Made by a program: the position numbers and the translations under genes. 60,000 bases of DNA, from assembly GCA_964035545.1 (NCBI GenBank), contig OZ037768.1, forward strand, positions 22,472,819 to 22,532,818, in the 5' to 3' direction. Within the stretch, counting starts at the first letter, position 1; every line of letters begins with the position of its first letter. This document shows, piece by piece, positions 45,201 through 59,310 of this stretch. This stretch comes from Bugula neritina. Lineage: Eukaryota > Bryozoa > Gymnolaemata > Cheilostomatida > Bugulidae. The notes below the pieces were generated by a model. The model was not told the DNA's origin. It worked only from the letters and a program-made list of their open reading frames with translations, and made no database searches.

Positions 45201-48200
45201 TTTGACTTTTTAATAATTACATAGAATACATATTGCACAGAATCATGTTGAAGAGCAATATCAGTGTTTTTAATTATTTTTGATAGATCAATCAAAACAG
45301 GGGTGGAAGAATCAAAACAGGGGTGGATCAAGCAGAACAGGAGTTGACAGCTCAGATAAATTAATAACACAAGGAAGAGTGGGTTGAAATTATCAGAACT
45401 TTCAGTTCTACAAATTGTACAATTTAATATTGGCCTGACATCACAGAAATGAATATATAAAGTACTAGCACAGTCTATCCAATGCTTTACCTCTACTATC
45501 CTTCCCAATGATGGTTACTTTCTCCCCAAACTTTGACTCGATGCCGGTGTCCTGATCGTGCTGCAGTTCCGTGACGATGTCAGCCGTCAGCATGTCATAG
45601 TCTCCCCATGTCACATCCTGTGCCGTCTGGGAGTTCAAAATGTTAGATGATTTTGGTCGACTACGGCTAGAGGGTATAGCAGTTCGAGGTCTCCTCTCTC
45701 TGTAAATATTTACCAGGTAAGAGAATTTCTTTTATACTGACACTAAGTAGAGCAAACTCTATATTATTATGTTGAAGGGCAAAGTAACAGCTGTGATGTG
45801 TTGTGATTATCCAGTAGCCCCTGTAGTGTAATAGATAGCACCATGGTTTACAAGTTGGAGGTGTGCGGGTTCAATCCCTGGTTGGAGCAGATTTTTTTTA
45901 ACAGACTTGAAGACAAGGAAGAGCAAAATCTATAAACACTATAATAATTATTGCTACCTTCTTGGTCATAGATTGCAAAATATACTGGATTTCAGTTTGT
46001 TACCCTTCAATATAGTCTACTAAAATGTACGAAATTGCTCACTCCCATTTTTTGGTAAATTAAAACTTAAAGAATCCCTGACACACTTCACTTATGTAGT
46101 ACTAAAATATTCTTATATATGTTAGTTTTCATTTGCATACTGTTTTAAGGTTGGATCCCTAAACAATTTTGTTTTATAATGAATTTTGTGCAAGTATGTA
46201 CTGAAATGATTTGGGATTTCTGATCGCTTGGAAATGACATTTTCGGTCAGCTTTGACTTCACCACTACTATAAAACTTATACTAATTATAGCTAACTTTC
46301 ATTGCATGCTATTGTTAGCTGCTGCACTGCACAGCATGATCATTAATATGGCTTAAAAGTTCAAAGTTTAAACTTGTGAAACTATATTCTCCCTATTTGT
46401 TTGCACCATCTTTTTAACTTCCATAGATTGATTTGGCCACATAAATTGTGAGTCAGTTATAACAGCCTAGATAAACATGTTTCTAGTTGGTTCCAAACAC
46501 AGCTCAATAGTAATAGATGACCTCATAAATGGCTGACAAGTTTGGCTCCTAACTCATTCCCAAGTTTTCAAAGAAACTAACATCTTTGCACACCAACACT
46601 ACAAACTAGGACAAACTAAGACAACAATAGAAGGTAAACAACAGCTTTATATGAAATCAGCATCTATTGGATAGCAGAGAATGAATTAGGTGGGAATTGT
46701 TTAACAGCGATAAACAAACAAGCAATTAATATGAGAAGATATTATCATATATGTTTGCGTATTTCACTATTAATTATTTGCAACTAATTTCAAGTGTTTG
46801 TTTTATGTAATGGCAGCTTCACATTACATAATTGACAGTGAGAACATTCCTTCATGATTGATAGGTGATTAATAGGTGACTGATATGTGATTGATAGGTT
46901 ATTGATAGATTTTTGATAGGATTTTTTGAATAATTCAACAGCATGGCTTTTACATTCAACACTCACACTATCATCTGTATATATCGTTGAAAAAATATTG
47001 TAAAACATATGCAAATGAGTCTAAAAAACTTCATAAATATGAAACAATCGCAAGAGTAGATTTTTACTGTCTGCTGTTTTAGTAACTCGATGGTTCTAGC
47101 TTTAAATTTAGCTTCAAAAGTTAATAACAAATTTGTTACCAATTTATATCTAAAAAAGTTTTTAAAAAGCATTGTGTCAAACAATACCAATGATCCACAC
47201 CACATCAAGATAAAGTTAAGGGAGGGAGAGGGTGTTACCTGTCGTCTACTATACGGTTCACTGGTCTACACCTGGAGTGAGAACTCTCTGGTCTACACCT
47301 AGAATGAGAGCTCTCTGGTTTGCTGTGAATGTAGGGCTTCCAGGTCTGAGTATCGCTGAAGGCTTTATTACTGACAGCGAGTTGTGACCGGTATAAGCAG
47401 GTGCTGTTTCCCTCGTCAGTAGTGGCACCCTTAAACCGCTACAACGAATAGTTCACTACTGCATGCATACAGGGATACACAACATACAGCTACACCTTAT
47501 TTAGGGTATTATGTATTAACAGAAGCTATGCTTGCAATATACAGCAGCTTACTCTTTTATGAAAGAAAATTAGTTGAGGTAGCATTAAAATATTTTACAA
47601 GCAATGACCTCTGTTTATAAACACCATGACCTCTTCTAGCGCTTGGCTTCAAAAACATTTATCCACAATGCATTTCAACAAAAAGAGGAATTAGCAGCTC
47701 AAACTTGTGAATAAAGTTTAGTGTTTAAATCCAACCAATAGAAGAATTAATCTAGCAGTATAATAAGTACCTTGACAGGGGAGGCAACTTGTTTGATGTA
47801 TATTTATTATCACAATTAGCTAACGAAAGTGAAAGTTTTAAGTTAGATTCCAACGTTCCAACTATTTCATATTCAACCATTACATAAATGTGATAACATA
47901 AAGTAATAAAATATTTAATAGATAATATTTTCACTAAAGTATAAAATAAAGCAACCTCCCTAGGTAATTGAACGGTGAATGAGATATAAAAGTGGGAATA
48001 CTGGAAAGGATAATATAATATTATTGATTAGATTTGAGATTATATAACATAGAGGGCATAATATGACACACTACACCAGTGCCCTTCTATACAAATCGTG
48101 GCACGCAGATCGATTTATTGAGATTATTAGGCATGAGATGAGCACATGTACGGATCACGTGTCACGACTCGAGTAGGTTAATCGTGAATGACACAATCAT

Positions 48201-51200
48201 TATAAGTAGATGAATAAATCCTTTACTAGATAGTGTATACAATAACCAACATAATATCAATTAGAGAAATAAGATAAACAAGGCACTCATCACATGCGGT
48301 CATGCTTGAAATGTCGTCTGCTGAATGTAAACATTGATTTTATAATGCCGAACTGAGCAAATAAGGAATTTGCCTGCAACAAGCATTTTGTTTTCAAACT
48401 TATATTTTAAGCTACTTTAATAATTCAACAAAGACTATGCAGTTTTTCAAGTGTTTCTAATCTTGATACAAGTTTAACTAGCATGATTTAAACAAAACAA
48501 AAGAATTATTTAAATAATTTAAGCTTCTTCTAAAACCAAATGAAAAATGTTAAAAACTGACCACAGCTTTTACAAATTTTTAAAATTATGAAACGTTGTT
48601 TTAACACTGGATATATTTACTTATGGATGGCTACGCTTGGTTTTTTGAAGTTGTCTGCTTTATGCTTTACCAGTAATCCAAGTCCTCAATAATTTATGTT
48701 TTATGGCATCTCTCTTTTGTTTTAATAGTAAAAGAAAGAGGCAACATGTGACCACCACTTTTGTTATTATATTGAATTAAATTTTATATCATATTAATTT
48801 TTAATTAAATATATAATTATCATTTCCTTATATACTTATATTATAATTTACAGCTTAAACCACTGCTATCAACTGTTGCTATAATAACAATCATGATCAT
48901 AAATATTCAACCAGATATAATACACAGTATTGGTTTAGGCCAAACAAAACAGTAATATCATCTAGCTACTGTGTAATATTATTTGAGGAAACTGGACTTC
49001 AATCAACTTTCAAGATTCATTTAATAACAGTATGACACAATGTGGGGTTTGGTATAATCAATGATAGTGGGTGAATATCGAGGAGATTTTAAAGTAGTTA
49101 TTAGAGCTGTATGGGGCTGTTGTGTTGTGTTAGAGAAGCCATCTTTGAAGTACGCAGCTTATATTACAGCACAGAGAAGTGGTTAATTACAGCATCCTAG
49201 TAACCCATAAGTAGAGGGGAAACTAATTTCTGTATGAAAAACTTCCCTTGAGCTCTAATAATCTTTGCAGGGGGGAGGAGGATGAAAGGGGGAGGAGAAA
49301 AGGGGGAGGGGGGAAAGGGAAAAGGGCCAGAACTTAGTTCACCAATCAAACAACTTATTATAATAACATTGCTAAAAGGGAGACGAGAATCTTCTCTAAG
49401 GTTTAGAAAAAATTCGCTCATATCAAGCTGAACATTATTCATATTCTTCTATAAAATAGATTATATGTAATTTACTATGGATGATAAAAGTGTTAGCAGC
49501 ATTGAAAATGCATGAAAGTGTTCTAAATGGCACAGGAAACTGTGTTTTAGTTGTTTGAAAATGTTGAAATGATAATATATATAGATGAATTCTGCAAACA
49601 TTCTTATATCTTAATATTAATCTTATAATATATTTTATTATTAATTTTATGTCTATATGATACTAATATCATGTATATCAACATACCATATCATATAATA
49701 ACATTGTATTAATTAACTGTATAGCCTACTACACTATACTATATTGTACTATACCTTATTACACTACACTATACTATAAAGTAGGCTATATACTATACAC
49801 TATAATACACTATACTATATACACTATACTATATATTATACTATACACTATACTCTATACACTATACTATATACTATACACTATACTATACACTATACTA
49901 TATTATATACTATACTATATACTATACTATATACTATACGACACTATACTATACTAATATATATACTACACTACACAACACTAAGCCTTGGGACCTTATC
50001 TCATTTCTTCACTCTAGAATAGGGGAACTTACATTGAAACCAAGGCCTTTGAACCTATTGGAAAGGTTCCAACTCACATCTCTCAGCTGATCTGTTAAAC
50101 GTCTGAATTCAGTCTATAAACAAGATATAAATTCTTACAATGATACACCAACATCCTGTGAAATACATGAGTACACGAAAGGAGGGCCATTGATTATCAT
50201 AGGCAATTTTAGTCCAGGAGTTTTTTTCTTAAATGAACAAATCTTCAAGTAATATTCCAACTCCATGTATTGTAGTCTGGTATATAGCAACAGGGAAGTC
50301 TGGTGTCAAGTGAAGACTTGTCACATGACATGCAGAAGGATGAGAGTATCAAATAAGAGGAAAGTGGGACAGCACACTGGAAACTTATTGAGGGCAAATC
50401 TTTTTTAGCTTAAATTTTTAGTAGCTTTTTGATTTACAGCTTTATAATATTTTATATAGTAATTTTCCCGTACTACAGATGTATCTGCGAGAGAGTTGAT
50501 GTTAACAAGAACTTCCCATCAACAGAAAATAGGGGCAGTAATGCTTAAAAGATTGGGTTTTTAACTACTGCAGTGGTTCTCTAAAAGCTAATGATACTTT
50601 TTCATTAAATTACCCACACATCTACCACTCACTTATTAAGTTACTCACTAATAAGTTAATTAATTTAAATATAATAATTATTATTCATCAGGATAGATTT
50701 ATTTGGAGTTGTTAGTTCAACCTGTTCTGGTACAAGAAATTCCTAAGTCCTACAGTTTGAAGTTTTGTTGAGTCACTTACAGTTTCACTATTACCAGTCA
50801 ATAGTCACAATGATTGCTAGTCACACAATCCTATTAGTCACTGGTAAAAGTCAGCTAGTATCACTCTGGAGTCAGCAGAAATTCGAAGTAGTTTAAAGAC
50901 TTCTACACAAGAAAACTAACATATAAACATGTATTACAAGATTGGGCAGAGAAAAGAGGAGACTAGCTGTCTACGTGTATAACATAACTGAGCTTCATAA
51001 AATTACCATGCTCATTTTAGCTCTGGGTTGGGACGTGTGTGATACCCTCCATTCAGCTGGATTAGTAAATGTCTACATAAAAGTTAGTACTGGTCACATA
51101 ATGTAAAATTACAGTACTTATTAAACAAGTTTAGCTAAAATACTTCTATTGTGGTAGCATATTTAATGTAGGCGCAGGATTGGAGAAAAGGTTGTGTAGT

Positions 51201-52391
51201 ACATGCATGAGAAACATTGAACAAGGAGTTATGAGCTCTATAAAATTTTAACTCTCGTTCTACACTCAAAAACTTAGATGAAGAAAACTTAGGCTATTGA
51301 AAGTTCCCCCCTGCTATGGTGCAATAAATAGAATTTTCAGTGATTAAGGTATTTTAGGTGATAATAAAAACATCTAATTATGAAGTTGGAATGTAAGCCA
51401 AGGGAAAAATATGCATGCAGCAAAGTCAAACACAGACTATAAACAATTAAAATAGACATCATGCAAATTTCGAATTAATAACATTAATATTAGAAAAAAT
51501 TACCCATTTTTCTGCAAATGGAAATAAAAATAATTAATCTTATTAAAATGAAACGAAACTCTTAATAGTAAAAAGATTATCACCTTTATTTTGTAGTCCA
51601 TTGAGAAATACAAGTAACTTACCTTGGTGAAATGAAAGAGAGGCTGGTTGAGAGTTTCCATCACACTAGGAGTGTACGTGTGGTCTGCAATAAATTTATG
51701 ACCTGATGATCAGTAAACTATATCAGATATGTAAACCCCAGTGTAGAATATAGCGTAGCTTAGTGCATTGCATATAGTCAAGCCTGTTACAATCACCAAG
51801 ATCATTTGACAGCATTCCAAAAAATATCTAACCATAAAACACAATTTCAATTACAATTAGCCAACTTAAAGAAATTATACTGTTAGAAAACATGAGCTAA
51901 AAGACTAGAAAGCTGTAATAATATAAACTATTATTATAAAAAATATTCTAATTGATAAGGCTACACGCCTGACCAGTTTCAGTCGCTAAATCCACAGAGT
52001 GACAAGTGAGAGAGTGAGCTAAAACAATTGCTAGAAATGAAGACAATTAGTTCTCACCATTCAGAGAATTTAACTCAGCGCTGACGCTGTGATTGCCGTG
52101 ACTGGCGGTGCTACACCACGTTTTCCATTTTAGCGTGTTTGTATCGAGAGCAGAAGAATTCGTATCAACTCCTTCAGGAGTTTGACCGAAGTCAGAAGTT
52201 TCTCTCCAAGCGTTAACAAAGTTCATACTTGGAAGTGTTCCCACTAATCCACTAGCCTTTAATTGTACAGCGCTGCCGAGGTCAGCATGCTGACACGAAG
52301 TTGATGACACAGAATGACCTCTTAATTTGTCTTTTCTAGAAACACGATAAATAGCTAGAAGAGAATTGTCTCCTTTGTCAGGAAGAGCCAT
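42222..52391 (-). CDS. Uncharacterised Ser/Arg/Cys-rich protein, ten exons
   Basis: Exons: 52058-52391, 51623-51684, 51007-51072, 50033-50113, 47239-47438, 45491-45699, 44678-44871, 44335-44472, 43298-43486, 42222-42950. All phases match, giving 733 residues from ATG (MALPDKGDN) to TAA. No enzymatic motif, signal peptide or membrane segment is visible. The sequence is polar and Ser/Arg-rich with conserved-looking blocks (LFHFTKTEFRRLTDQLRDV, WGDYDMLTADIVTELQ, FDATFIRQPHYEFNS). It has an acidic SSDEEEEIE patch and a helical, possibly coiled-coil stretch (LMRCLEFERLQLATERVE). The last exon is Cys-rich (CTADCTQVACVGDCPEK, CSCNKKSCSGCC) and then basic. A nine-residue unit, PESSHSRCR, is tandemly duplicated in exon 5. 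I do not recognise a family; the style resembles intracellular scaffold or ciliary proteins, but that is a guess. Its last exon is duplicated downstream. Confidence 0.8.
43920..44307. mobile_element. Truncated copy of the CACCGGC TIR element
   Basis: Core and right end match 33098-33487. The left end is missing. It lies in intron 8 of the Ser/Arg/Cys-rich gene, ending 28 nt before the exon 8 donor. It keeps the GATCGATCT and CTTTCCATG repeats and the terminal AAAGCCGGTG. Confidence 0.85.
45816..45889 (+). other. tRNA-like sequence (pseudo-tRNA or SINE head)
   Basis: A-box-like TAGTGTAATAG and B-box-like GGGTTCAATCC at tRNA spacing, followed by a T run. Stems pair poorly. It is intronic in the Ser/Arg/Cys-rich gene, in the opposite orientation. 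Confidence 0.45.
49255..49330 (+). repeat. Purine-rich G-run tract
   Basis: About 70 nt of G/A-only sequence with several runs of four to six G (GGGGGAGG, AAAGGGGGAGG). It could form a G-quadruplex or triplex and lies in intron 4 of the large minus-strand gene. Confidence 0.7.
49700..49975. repeat. TATACTATAC array
   Basis: Irregular ACTATACTATATACTATAC array of about 270 bp in the same intron, low complexity, with no splice-site resemblance. Confidence 0.75.
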
Positions 52392-53700
52392 GTTTTATTG
52401 AGAGGTGAAATGATTACTGCAAGCTAATGAAAAGCTTGGCTTTAAATTACTATATGCCACGCAGGTGATTTTATATTGCTATTCTAATCAATAGTGTAAT
52501 AATGATATCTCTTTGAGAATTGTTTGGGTGTAGCTTTTAATATGAGAAACTTTGAGAGCGTGTTTAGTTAGGAATTATGCAATTCTATTAGATTTGGGTA
52601 ACAGTTAATTTGCAATCAAAGCATTTGTGAGTACAATAACAAACAGTTCCATTTGAAAAATTTGTTTACAATCCTAAGCAACAGACAAAAGTTATATTCT
52701 GTGTTTGCATAATGCTGATTAGTTTGTTATAAAAAGCAATAAGGAGAGTCTACTTTGATATAGAGTAGCGGCATTAGTTAATCTTGATAAACACAAAAGA
52801 GGAACTCAATATAACCTAGAAATTGTAATTCAATTGTTTGCAGAACGGAGACTGTGAAATTGAACGAATAAACCCATGTGCACACAATTAATAAGTATAT
52901 ATAATATAGAGGTGTGCATGTGCGTAGTTGGTAATTAAGGTTTGTAAAGCTAAAAGTTTACAATATAAATTTAAATTTCCTACTGCACTTAGAATGAAAT
53001 GAACGTACTGCTATCTTAAAAAATTCAAATGCTGTACACAGTTGGTTAAATGAAGACCTTCAAAGCACTTTTTCCACCAGACAAATTTAATATTACTGCC
53101 AAGAATATCTATTACAATATCCCTGTTGCCTGTACCTATTACCTGTAAATATATTATAGCCTGTATATTATTTACAAGTATATACTACACTGCATATATC
53201 ACCTGTATATATTGCTTATTACTTTTTGTATGTACACAGATGTATACTCCAGTGAGTAAAAACATATAAATAAGTAAAATTATCTTTTGATAATTCATGT
53301 GGGATTGTGACAATAATATAAGTTTAAACCCAAAATTTTATGCTGGCAATAGAAAATTCAACAAAACACTAAAATGTTTAGTTGTATTCAAAAAACTTAA
53401 TTAAACTTGGAAACATAGTGGAAGTCAAAAATAGCTGGAGTCAGAAATATTTAGAAGACAACACCATATAAGTCTATTTAGTGTTGCATCATGATCATAA
53501 TATTATTTTGCCATCCTATTAAAGTTTTACTAATCATAACAAAAAGGCCATAACTCCTAAATAAACTGCACACACAAATAATAGAAACTAAAATCTAAAT
53601 GGAAAAATAAATTTAGATAATATTGTATCATTGTCAGTGTAACAATGACAACTGATATTTTTACAAAAATACAACAATATTAATATTATAGATAATATTG
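52392..53700. other. 5' flank of the large minus-strand gene
   Basis: AT-rich sequence upstream of the ATG at 52391; the promoter should lie here. Nothing else recognised. Confidence 0.4.
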
Positions 53701-54255
53701 TGATAGATTCTCGTCCTCTACTGTTTTCAAGTAACTGCGTGTGTCAGTATTATAATTACTGTTGCGTATATTTTGAATGCTGTAATTGTAGCTAAGTTGC
53801 ACTAGCTTTCTAATGCCTTATTATTGTGATTAAGCTTTCAGTATAATGTAATTTTCATTAAATACGCATTTCCAGAGTTATTTTCCCTTTTTGCTATTTC
53901 ATCGTTTTGCATTAATACTGATACTGGAAATTTGTGTAGCTTTTATGAATGCCTTCAATAGGTTGTTATTATAGCTAAATTCTTGGCCTATTGAATTATT
54001 CATTCTCCTTTGTCTATTTTTCTTTTGTTACTGTCAAGCTTAACTTTCTTTTGTCTGTTGGAACATTCTAGATGTGAATTCTTGTGTATAAAAGCAGGCG
54101 AGTTTCCAGTGTAGATTCAGACTACTACTGGAGCTCGCTGGTAGTAGGACCACATAAGCTGTATCTGATGCAAATAAAGTTTATCTTTCATTCGTATTCA
54201 AATACTTGGCTTATTCTCTCTAACGCAAAGAGTATGTTCAAGCACTAGTTGCATT
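53700..54255 (+). mobile_element. Probable solo LTR
   Basis: TATAAAAG at 54087-54094, a GC-richer stretch with the inverted repeat CTACTACTGGAGCTCG / GCTGGTAGTAG, then AATAAA at 54173-54178 and a T-rich tail. This is LTR-like and parallels the 4.6-5.6 kb element in layout but not in sequence. Ends and target duplication were not determined. A lone Pol II promoter with a short transcript is an alternative. Confidence 0.35.
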
Positions 54256-56790
54256 CATAACCCACAGTTTACTACAATATTTTAATTTATTGCATTTTGA
54301 TTGAGTCAGAGCTAATAGTAATACTTATACTAATATTAATAGTAACATCAATAAGACAATGCTAATTACTTTAGTAACCATATTATGATCTACTAATAGT
54401 ATTATTATCAATAGTAATATAACTATAACTTATACTTATAGTATAGCTCAGAGGCATAGGTATAACTTATAACTTACAAGTTACAAGTAATACTAATAGT
54501 ATTACCTTAGGCCTGAGTCCTAGGCCTAGGGCTTAGGCTCAGGCCTTAGTTTTAGTCAAAGTACAATTATATATTTATTAGCAATAAGTAAACATCACAA
54601 TCTCTATATACTCATACTGCAATTTTAGAGTAATAAATTACACAAACTGGGAGTAAAAAAGGCAACCATTACCAGTGTCAGTGTGTGGTTCCCACAAAAC
54701 GCTTCAAAAATTCCTAAGATACCAGGTCAAGGACAATTTTTATGAGCCTTGGCGTTTAAGTTAATTCATTAAATGCGGTAGCCCTGCGATTGGACACTCA
54801 ACAGATCTACTCAAGAATTCAAACTATTAGGCTATTTTAGTTTTCTACCACTAGCATGGAAAAGTCTATTAATCACTAAAAGTAAATGAAAACAATTTAT
54901 GTTGTTGTATACAAAATTCATTGCCACCTGTACCTTTTTATATCACATGTCTTGATGAAGCAAAAACTATTAATAGCATAATGATAATGGTAATCCTAAA
55001 TACTATAATAATAAATCATTTTGATCTACTTCTAGATTTATTGATAATCATAATCATAATGATATTAATTATTATAATTATTATTTATTATTAAATTAAT
55101 CAATAATAATAATGATATTATTAATAATTAATAGTTATTTATTATTATCAATATTATAATGATTGAATTTGATCACATACTCATAGTCATACTTATACTG
55201 ATACTCACAGTCAATGTCATATTAGTACTGATACTAATAATCATAATGGTATTGATGCTATTACTATTACAGTTACTATTAGTATTAGTATTACTATCAT
55301 AGTGATACTCATACTGATAGTGATAGTGATACTCATACTGATATTCAATTATAGTGATGTTGATAATGATTAGCTGAAGTTGCAGCATTACTCACTATAC
55401 TTAGTCATTACTGCATAGGGCTTAACTCAAAAAAATTAAAGTAAAAGTCACACTGTGCACTGTGAGTATAAGTATTGACATATAGAAAAAAATTGTGTTA
55501 TTTTAATATTAACTTTCACTTTGTTTTGCCAGAGTGAGAATTTTAGAGTCAGGGTTGGTTAATGAAATTTAAGTATCACTTTTAGTAGTAATTTAAATTA
55601 TGATATAATATATCAAAAATAAATATAATGTACTCAGAATGTTGATTATATTAATGCTTAATTTGTATGCACTTAATGAAAATAATGGATTCAATAAGTT
55701 TTTATTTCAGTTTAATATAAATTAACAATTGACATAAAAATAATGCATTGTTTTTTAAATTCTTACTACCACCAGCTTCATGTGAACTATCATTGTGAAA
55801 CAATATTTGAATCATGCATTAAGTTTGAAACATCTTCTCACTTTCCATCATTGGCATGGCGTGCTAGAATTTTCTGTATTGTCAAGTTTAAGCCGTATTC
55901 TTTTAATAAAATTGCTTTCTAAGTTAACTGGTGTGTTGATTAAACTGTGCAATATATTATAACCATGAAACAGTTTCACTCTTTAATATTTGTAATGTGT
56001 TAAAACGAAGAGTAAATTAAGCTTGTATTAGTCATGCATTATAATATAAATATAATGAAAACTTTTCATGCAAATAGAAATATCTCCTGCTACAGGTTTT
56101 CTTAAACATTTCAAGATCACTAGTGGCCTTGTAGCATTTGTTCTTACAGCTTGGTAATAGCGTAATGTATAATATAATAATGTAATATATAATGCTCTTG
56201 ATAGCAGTTCTATTGAGAGAGTTCTAGTAAAATTGCAATAATAATAATTGAAACATTTTCTTTTACCCTAAAATGTAGTTAAATTTAATTTTAGATGATG
56301 TGGGTACTTGTTCCTATTTAAGTGCATATGTTTTGCTTGCAGTTTGGGGAGTCGGTTGCTCATTGTAGAGAAAGGTAGTTCTATAAGTTGTCATAGTGTG
56401 ATGAATTTTGTTATATTTGATGTTAACTTTCTGCAGACATTACCATATTGTTTCATTGAAAATAAACACTTTTCTCTATTATTTGCTATTTGTTTAAACT
56501 CTTAGCTTATTTGGCTTATTATGTAATGGTGGCATCATATCATGTAATTTATACTGACAGCTGCTATATTCTGTTTTACTGGGTAGATATTACAGTTGCA
56601 GCCATTCTTGTAATGTACTATTACTATTAAGCTGGTTATGCTCAATATACTAAACCGCTACTTACTTAAAGTGTCTGTTGATTTTTAATAGGTTTAAAGA
56701 GATCACGAGATAATCTAACCTCAACAAATTTCCACACAGCTCTCTTTATGCTTGTCTAAACCTAACTTGAACATAGAAAGATGAATATAC
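54256..56790. other. Gene-poor AT-rich region with simple arrays
   Basis: TAGTAATACTAATAG-type arrays at about 54300-54490 and 55140-55340. A GC-richer near-palindrome of AGGCCTGAGTCCTAGGCC type lies at about 54508-54550. No gene seen. Confidence 0.45.
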
Positions 56791-56798
56791 ATACTCCT

Positions 56799-56839
56799 AT
56801 TCGTACTACTACCTCTAGCCTGGAGGTAGTAGTACGAAT
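56799..56839. repeat. Perfect 17-bp hairpin
   Basis: ATTCGTACTACTACCTC and its exact complement are separated by about 7 nt. It lies just upstream of the SINE fragment. Confidence 0.8.
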
Positions 56840-56854
56840 CTCAGTCAAGGTCAT

Positions 56855-56945
56855 CAGGAGAAGACAAGTCCGCTTAAAAACTCCCTTTCGATCAGGGGGT
56901 TCTCACAGTAATGGAAACTATAAACCCATACGTAAGTTTTATTGG
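56855..56945 (+). mobile_element. 3' fragment of the SINE family
   Basis: It shares CCGCTT-AAAA, GATCAG-GG, GGTTCTCACAG, AACTATAAAC and CGTAAGTTTTATT with the 3' half of the SINE at 16214-16432. Confidence 0.65.
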
Positions 56946-58870
56946 ATTTGTGTTGTTGTTTAAAAGTTGCCTTCTCTTGCTTTATAGAGATTGTGGGTAA
57001 ACAACTCTTAATTTACATACAATTTCATGTAGCTTATCTTTGTCAATATACTTTATTTTGTCCCTGTATATGCATGTAGCTTAGAATGTGCTGGATTTAA
57101 TGACTAAATCAATTTACTAAGTTGTTTGCAAGATATTGGTTTGGTAAATCAAAGGGAGCTTATACCGTGTTTACTTTTGTGGTCTATAGTCAAACATTTT
57201 TTGTAAGGAAGTCAATTATTTTATTAAACGAAAGTTTATTATTGTCGAGTTTTTAAATGAAAAATAATATTTTATACACTAAATACTTTTAAGTAAAAAT
57301 TTTTTTAGCCTATTGACTTTTTTTATAAGAATAGAAGTTGTGTTGTGCGCTAGTGCTCAGTCTATTCAGAAGTGTTTCATAATATCTATATGATTACTTA
57401 ATTGTTGGAATAGCTGAATCTGTTAGTAAATTGCAAGTTTTTTTATGATTTGATGTGTGGGTTTCAACTGTGAACTTGTGAAGAATTTAAATGATATATA
57501 ATTGGTGGTGTTTTTATTGTATAGTTGGTTTGAAGTTTACTTGCATTATTATAACATAGAGACTTGCCATATACCATAGAATAGTTGAATTATAGAATAG
57601 TTAAACTATAGAATAGTTATCCCGCAGAATCATTATAACGTAGAAACTTGCCTCCACTTTTAATGTGTTGTCATACATGTGATAGCACTGAGCTTGATTC
57701 TCATCAATTTGATTTGCTTAATGATTTATTGATTCTTGTCTGTTTAATTGAACGAGTGAATGATTTATTTGTTCATGTCATTAGCGGTTTTAATTTCTTA
57801 AAAATCATTTTTATGATTTATGTTATTTATAGATATGATGTTTAAAATGGCTAGGCTTGGTGTCAAAAAAGCATTTTTGCTGTCACTTATTTATCCTGGC
57901 AGAAGACCAGATTTTTGTTTCGTTTGGTTTCTGTTAATAGAAAATATAGAAAAACTGGTGAGTTTGGAATAAACTTGTACAAGCACCTACACCATCATGC
58001 CTAAACTTTTTTTGTAAAATAATAACTTTCTGCATATAATAAATTAATTTTATGAGTTTTTTGATAAATATATGACTCATGTGGTGTGGCAATATTAGTA
58101 TTACTTTTTCATCTTTCATGGAAGAATATAACAGGCTTTACTGAAGTAGTGAACTGTTAGTTTGAGTTACTATTTACAGTAATGGATGCTATGAATATTT
58201 AAAAGCTGATTTTGTTTTACTGTTAGATTAATGTAGTTAATAAACTTTTTAAAGCCATTGTATAATATTTTAACTATTGAATTGCTATAATGTACCATTC
58301 AACTTACACTTTGTGTATTCAGTCTGTTACATCATATTTTATTGAAGTCGTATTTGGATGATGTTTTTCAATGTATTTACATCATCTTGTTTCTAAAAAA
58401 TGTAACGTAAGGGATTTGTGTTCTCAATGTGGTGAATGGGTTTTACTCAGTACAGGATTAGACTGTTGAGAGAAAAGATGATTCCAAATATACGGACACA
58501 CTGTTAGCAGACTGAGAGTGTATGTGTTACTTTAGTGAATAAACTGGGGAATATACTCATGAATTCAAATTGCCTGAGTTTCTAAAATTTGTAAATTGTT
58601 ACTGCGCAAGGGTTTAGATTTAGCTTGTGAACTCAGGCTAGTTTTCATGTGGCATGTTTTTATTCAGGTCCCTTGCTATGTTATTTTCAGTAGTAAATTG
58701 CTCTCATATTTTCACTGTGTTTATAAATACTTTCTCTAAATAAAACCACAAACAAATACAACAGACTATATAGATTATATAGATGATAGGGTGTCCCCTT
58801 TCTGTGCGGCCCTATTGTTTGTTTGTGTTGAGTTCACATTCTCAAATTCTAGTTGACTTTTTTCTCCCAG
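56946..58870. other. Gene-poor AT-rich region
   Basis: No exon-like structure found on either strand. Confidence 0.4.
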
Positions 58871-58871
58871 C

Positions 58872-59115
58872 TACATCATTGTTTGTCTTGATGATTCAAA
58901 AACCGGCCTTCCCTCTTGTCACAGTGTTGTTTACATGTTGCAATGGTTCAGTTTTGAGGAAAGCTAGCCACAAAATTAAGATTCTTTCAATTAAGAAAGA
59001 TAACTTGCTATTCAATGGATGCAGATTGTATATAACCCCTCTCCGAAAGGACTTTGGGCTGGTGCATGCCAAAGCACAGTTTTCTATTGCTGTACCACCT
59101 ACCAATATGAGGAAC
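58872..59115 (+). CDS. Possible internal exon, unknown protein
   Basis: It is open from a pyrimidine-rich acceptor (TTTTTTCTCCCAG, ending about 58871) to a possible GTAATA donor. The translation has well-mixed composition (NGSVLRKASHKIKILSIKKD and GLVHAKAQFSIAVPPTN), looking more like real protein than repeat. There is no family, start or neighbouring exon, and a MITE begins 7 nt downstream. Low confidence. Confidence 0.22.
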
Positions 59116-59121
59116 GTAATA

Positions 59122-59310
59122 CAGTGCTCCCTCTGTATCTCACTAAGCTTCTGGTCGAAACCTCAATTTGCGATTTAATATAATACCATTAAATTTGGCC
59201 ATTTTGTCTCTATACACGTATACATAAGCCACAAAGCTGGGGCCCAAGCCTTTCTCGTGACCTGTGAAATTTTATGAAAAATGGGTCCGTGAGATATGGA
59301 AGGAGCCCTG
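59122..59310. mobile_element. Mariner-type MITE, second copy
   Basis: TA-CAGTGCTCCCTC at the left and GGAGCCCTG-TA at the right, with internal ACATAAGCCACAAA and ATTTGGCCATTTTG. These match the complement of 40566-40773. Confidence 0.8.

Noticed and set aside
58783-59178. Single-exon gene of 131 codons
   Set aside because: It runs into the mariner-type MITE at 59122 and its start is weak; only 58872-59115 is kept, as a possible exon.
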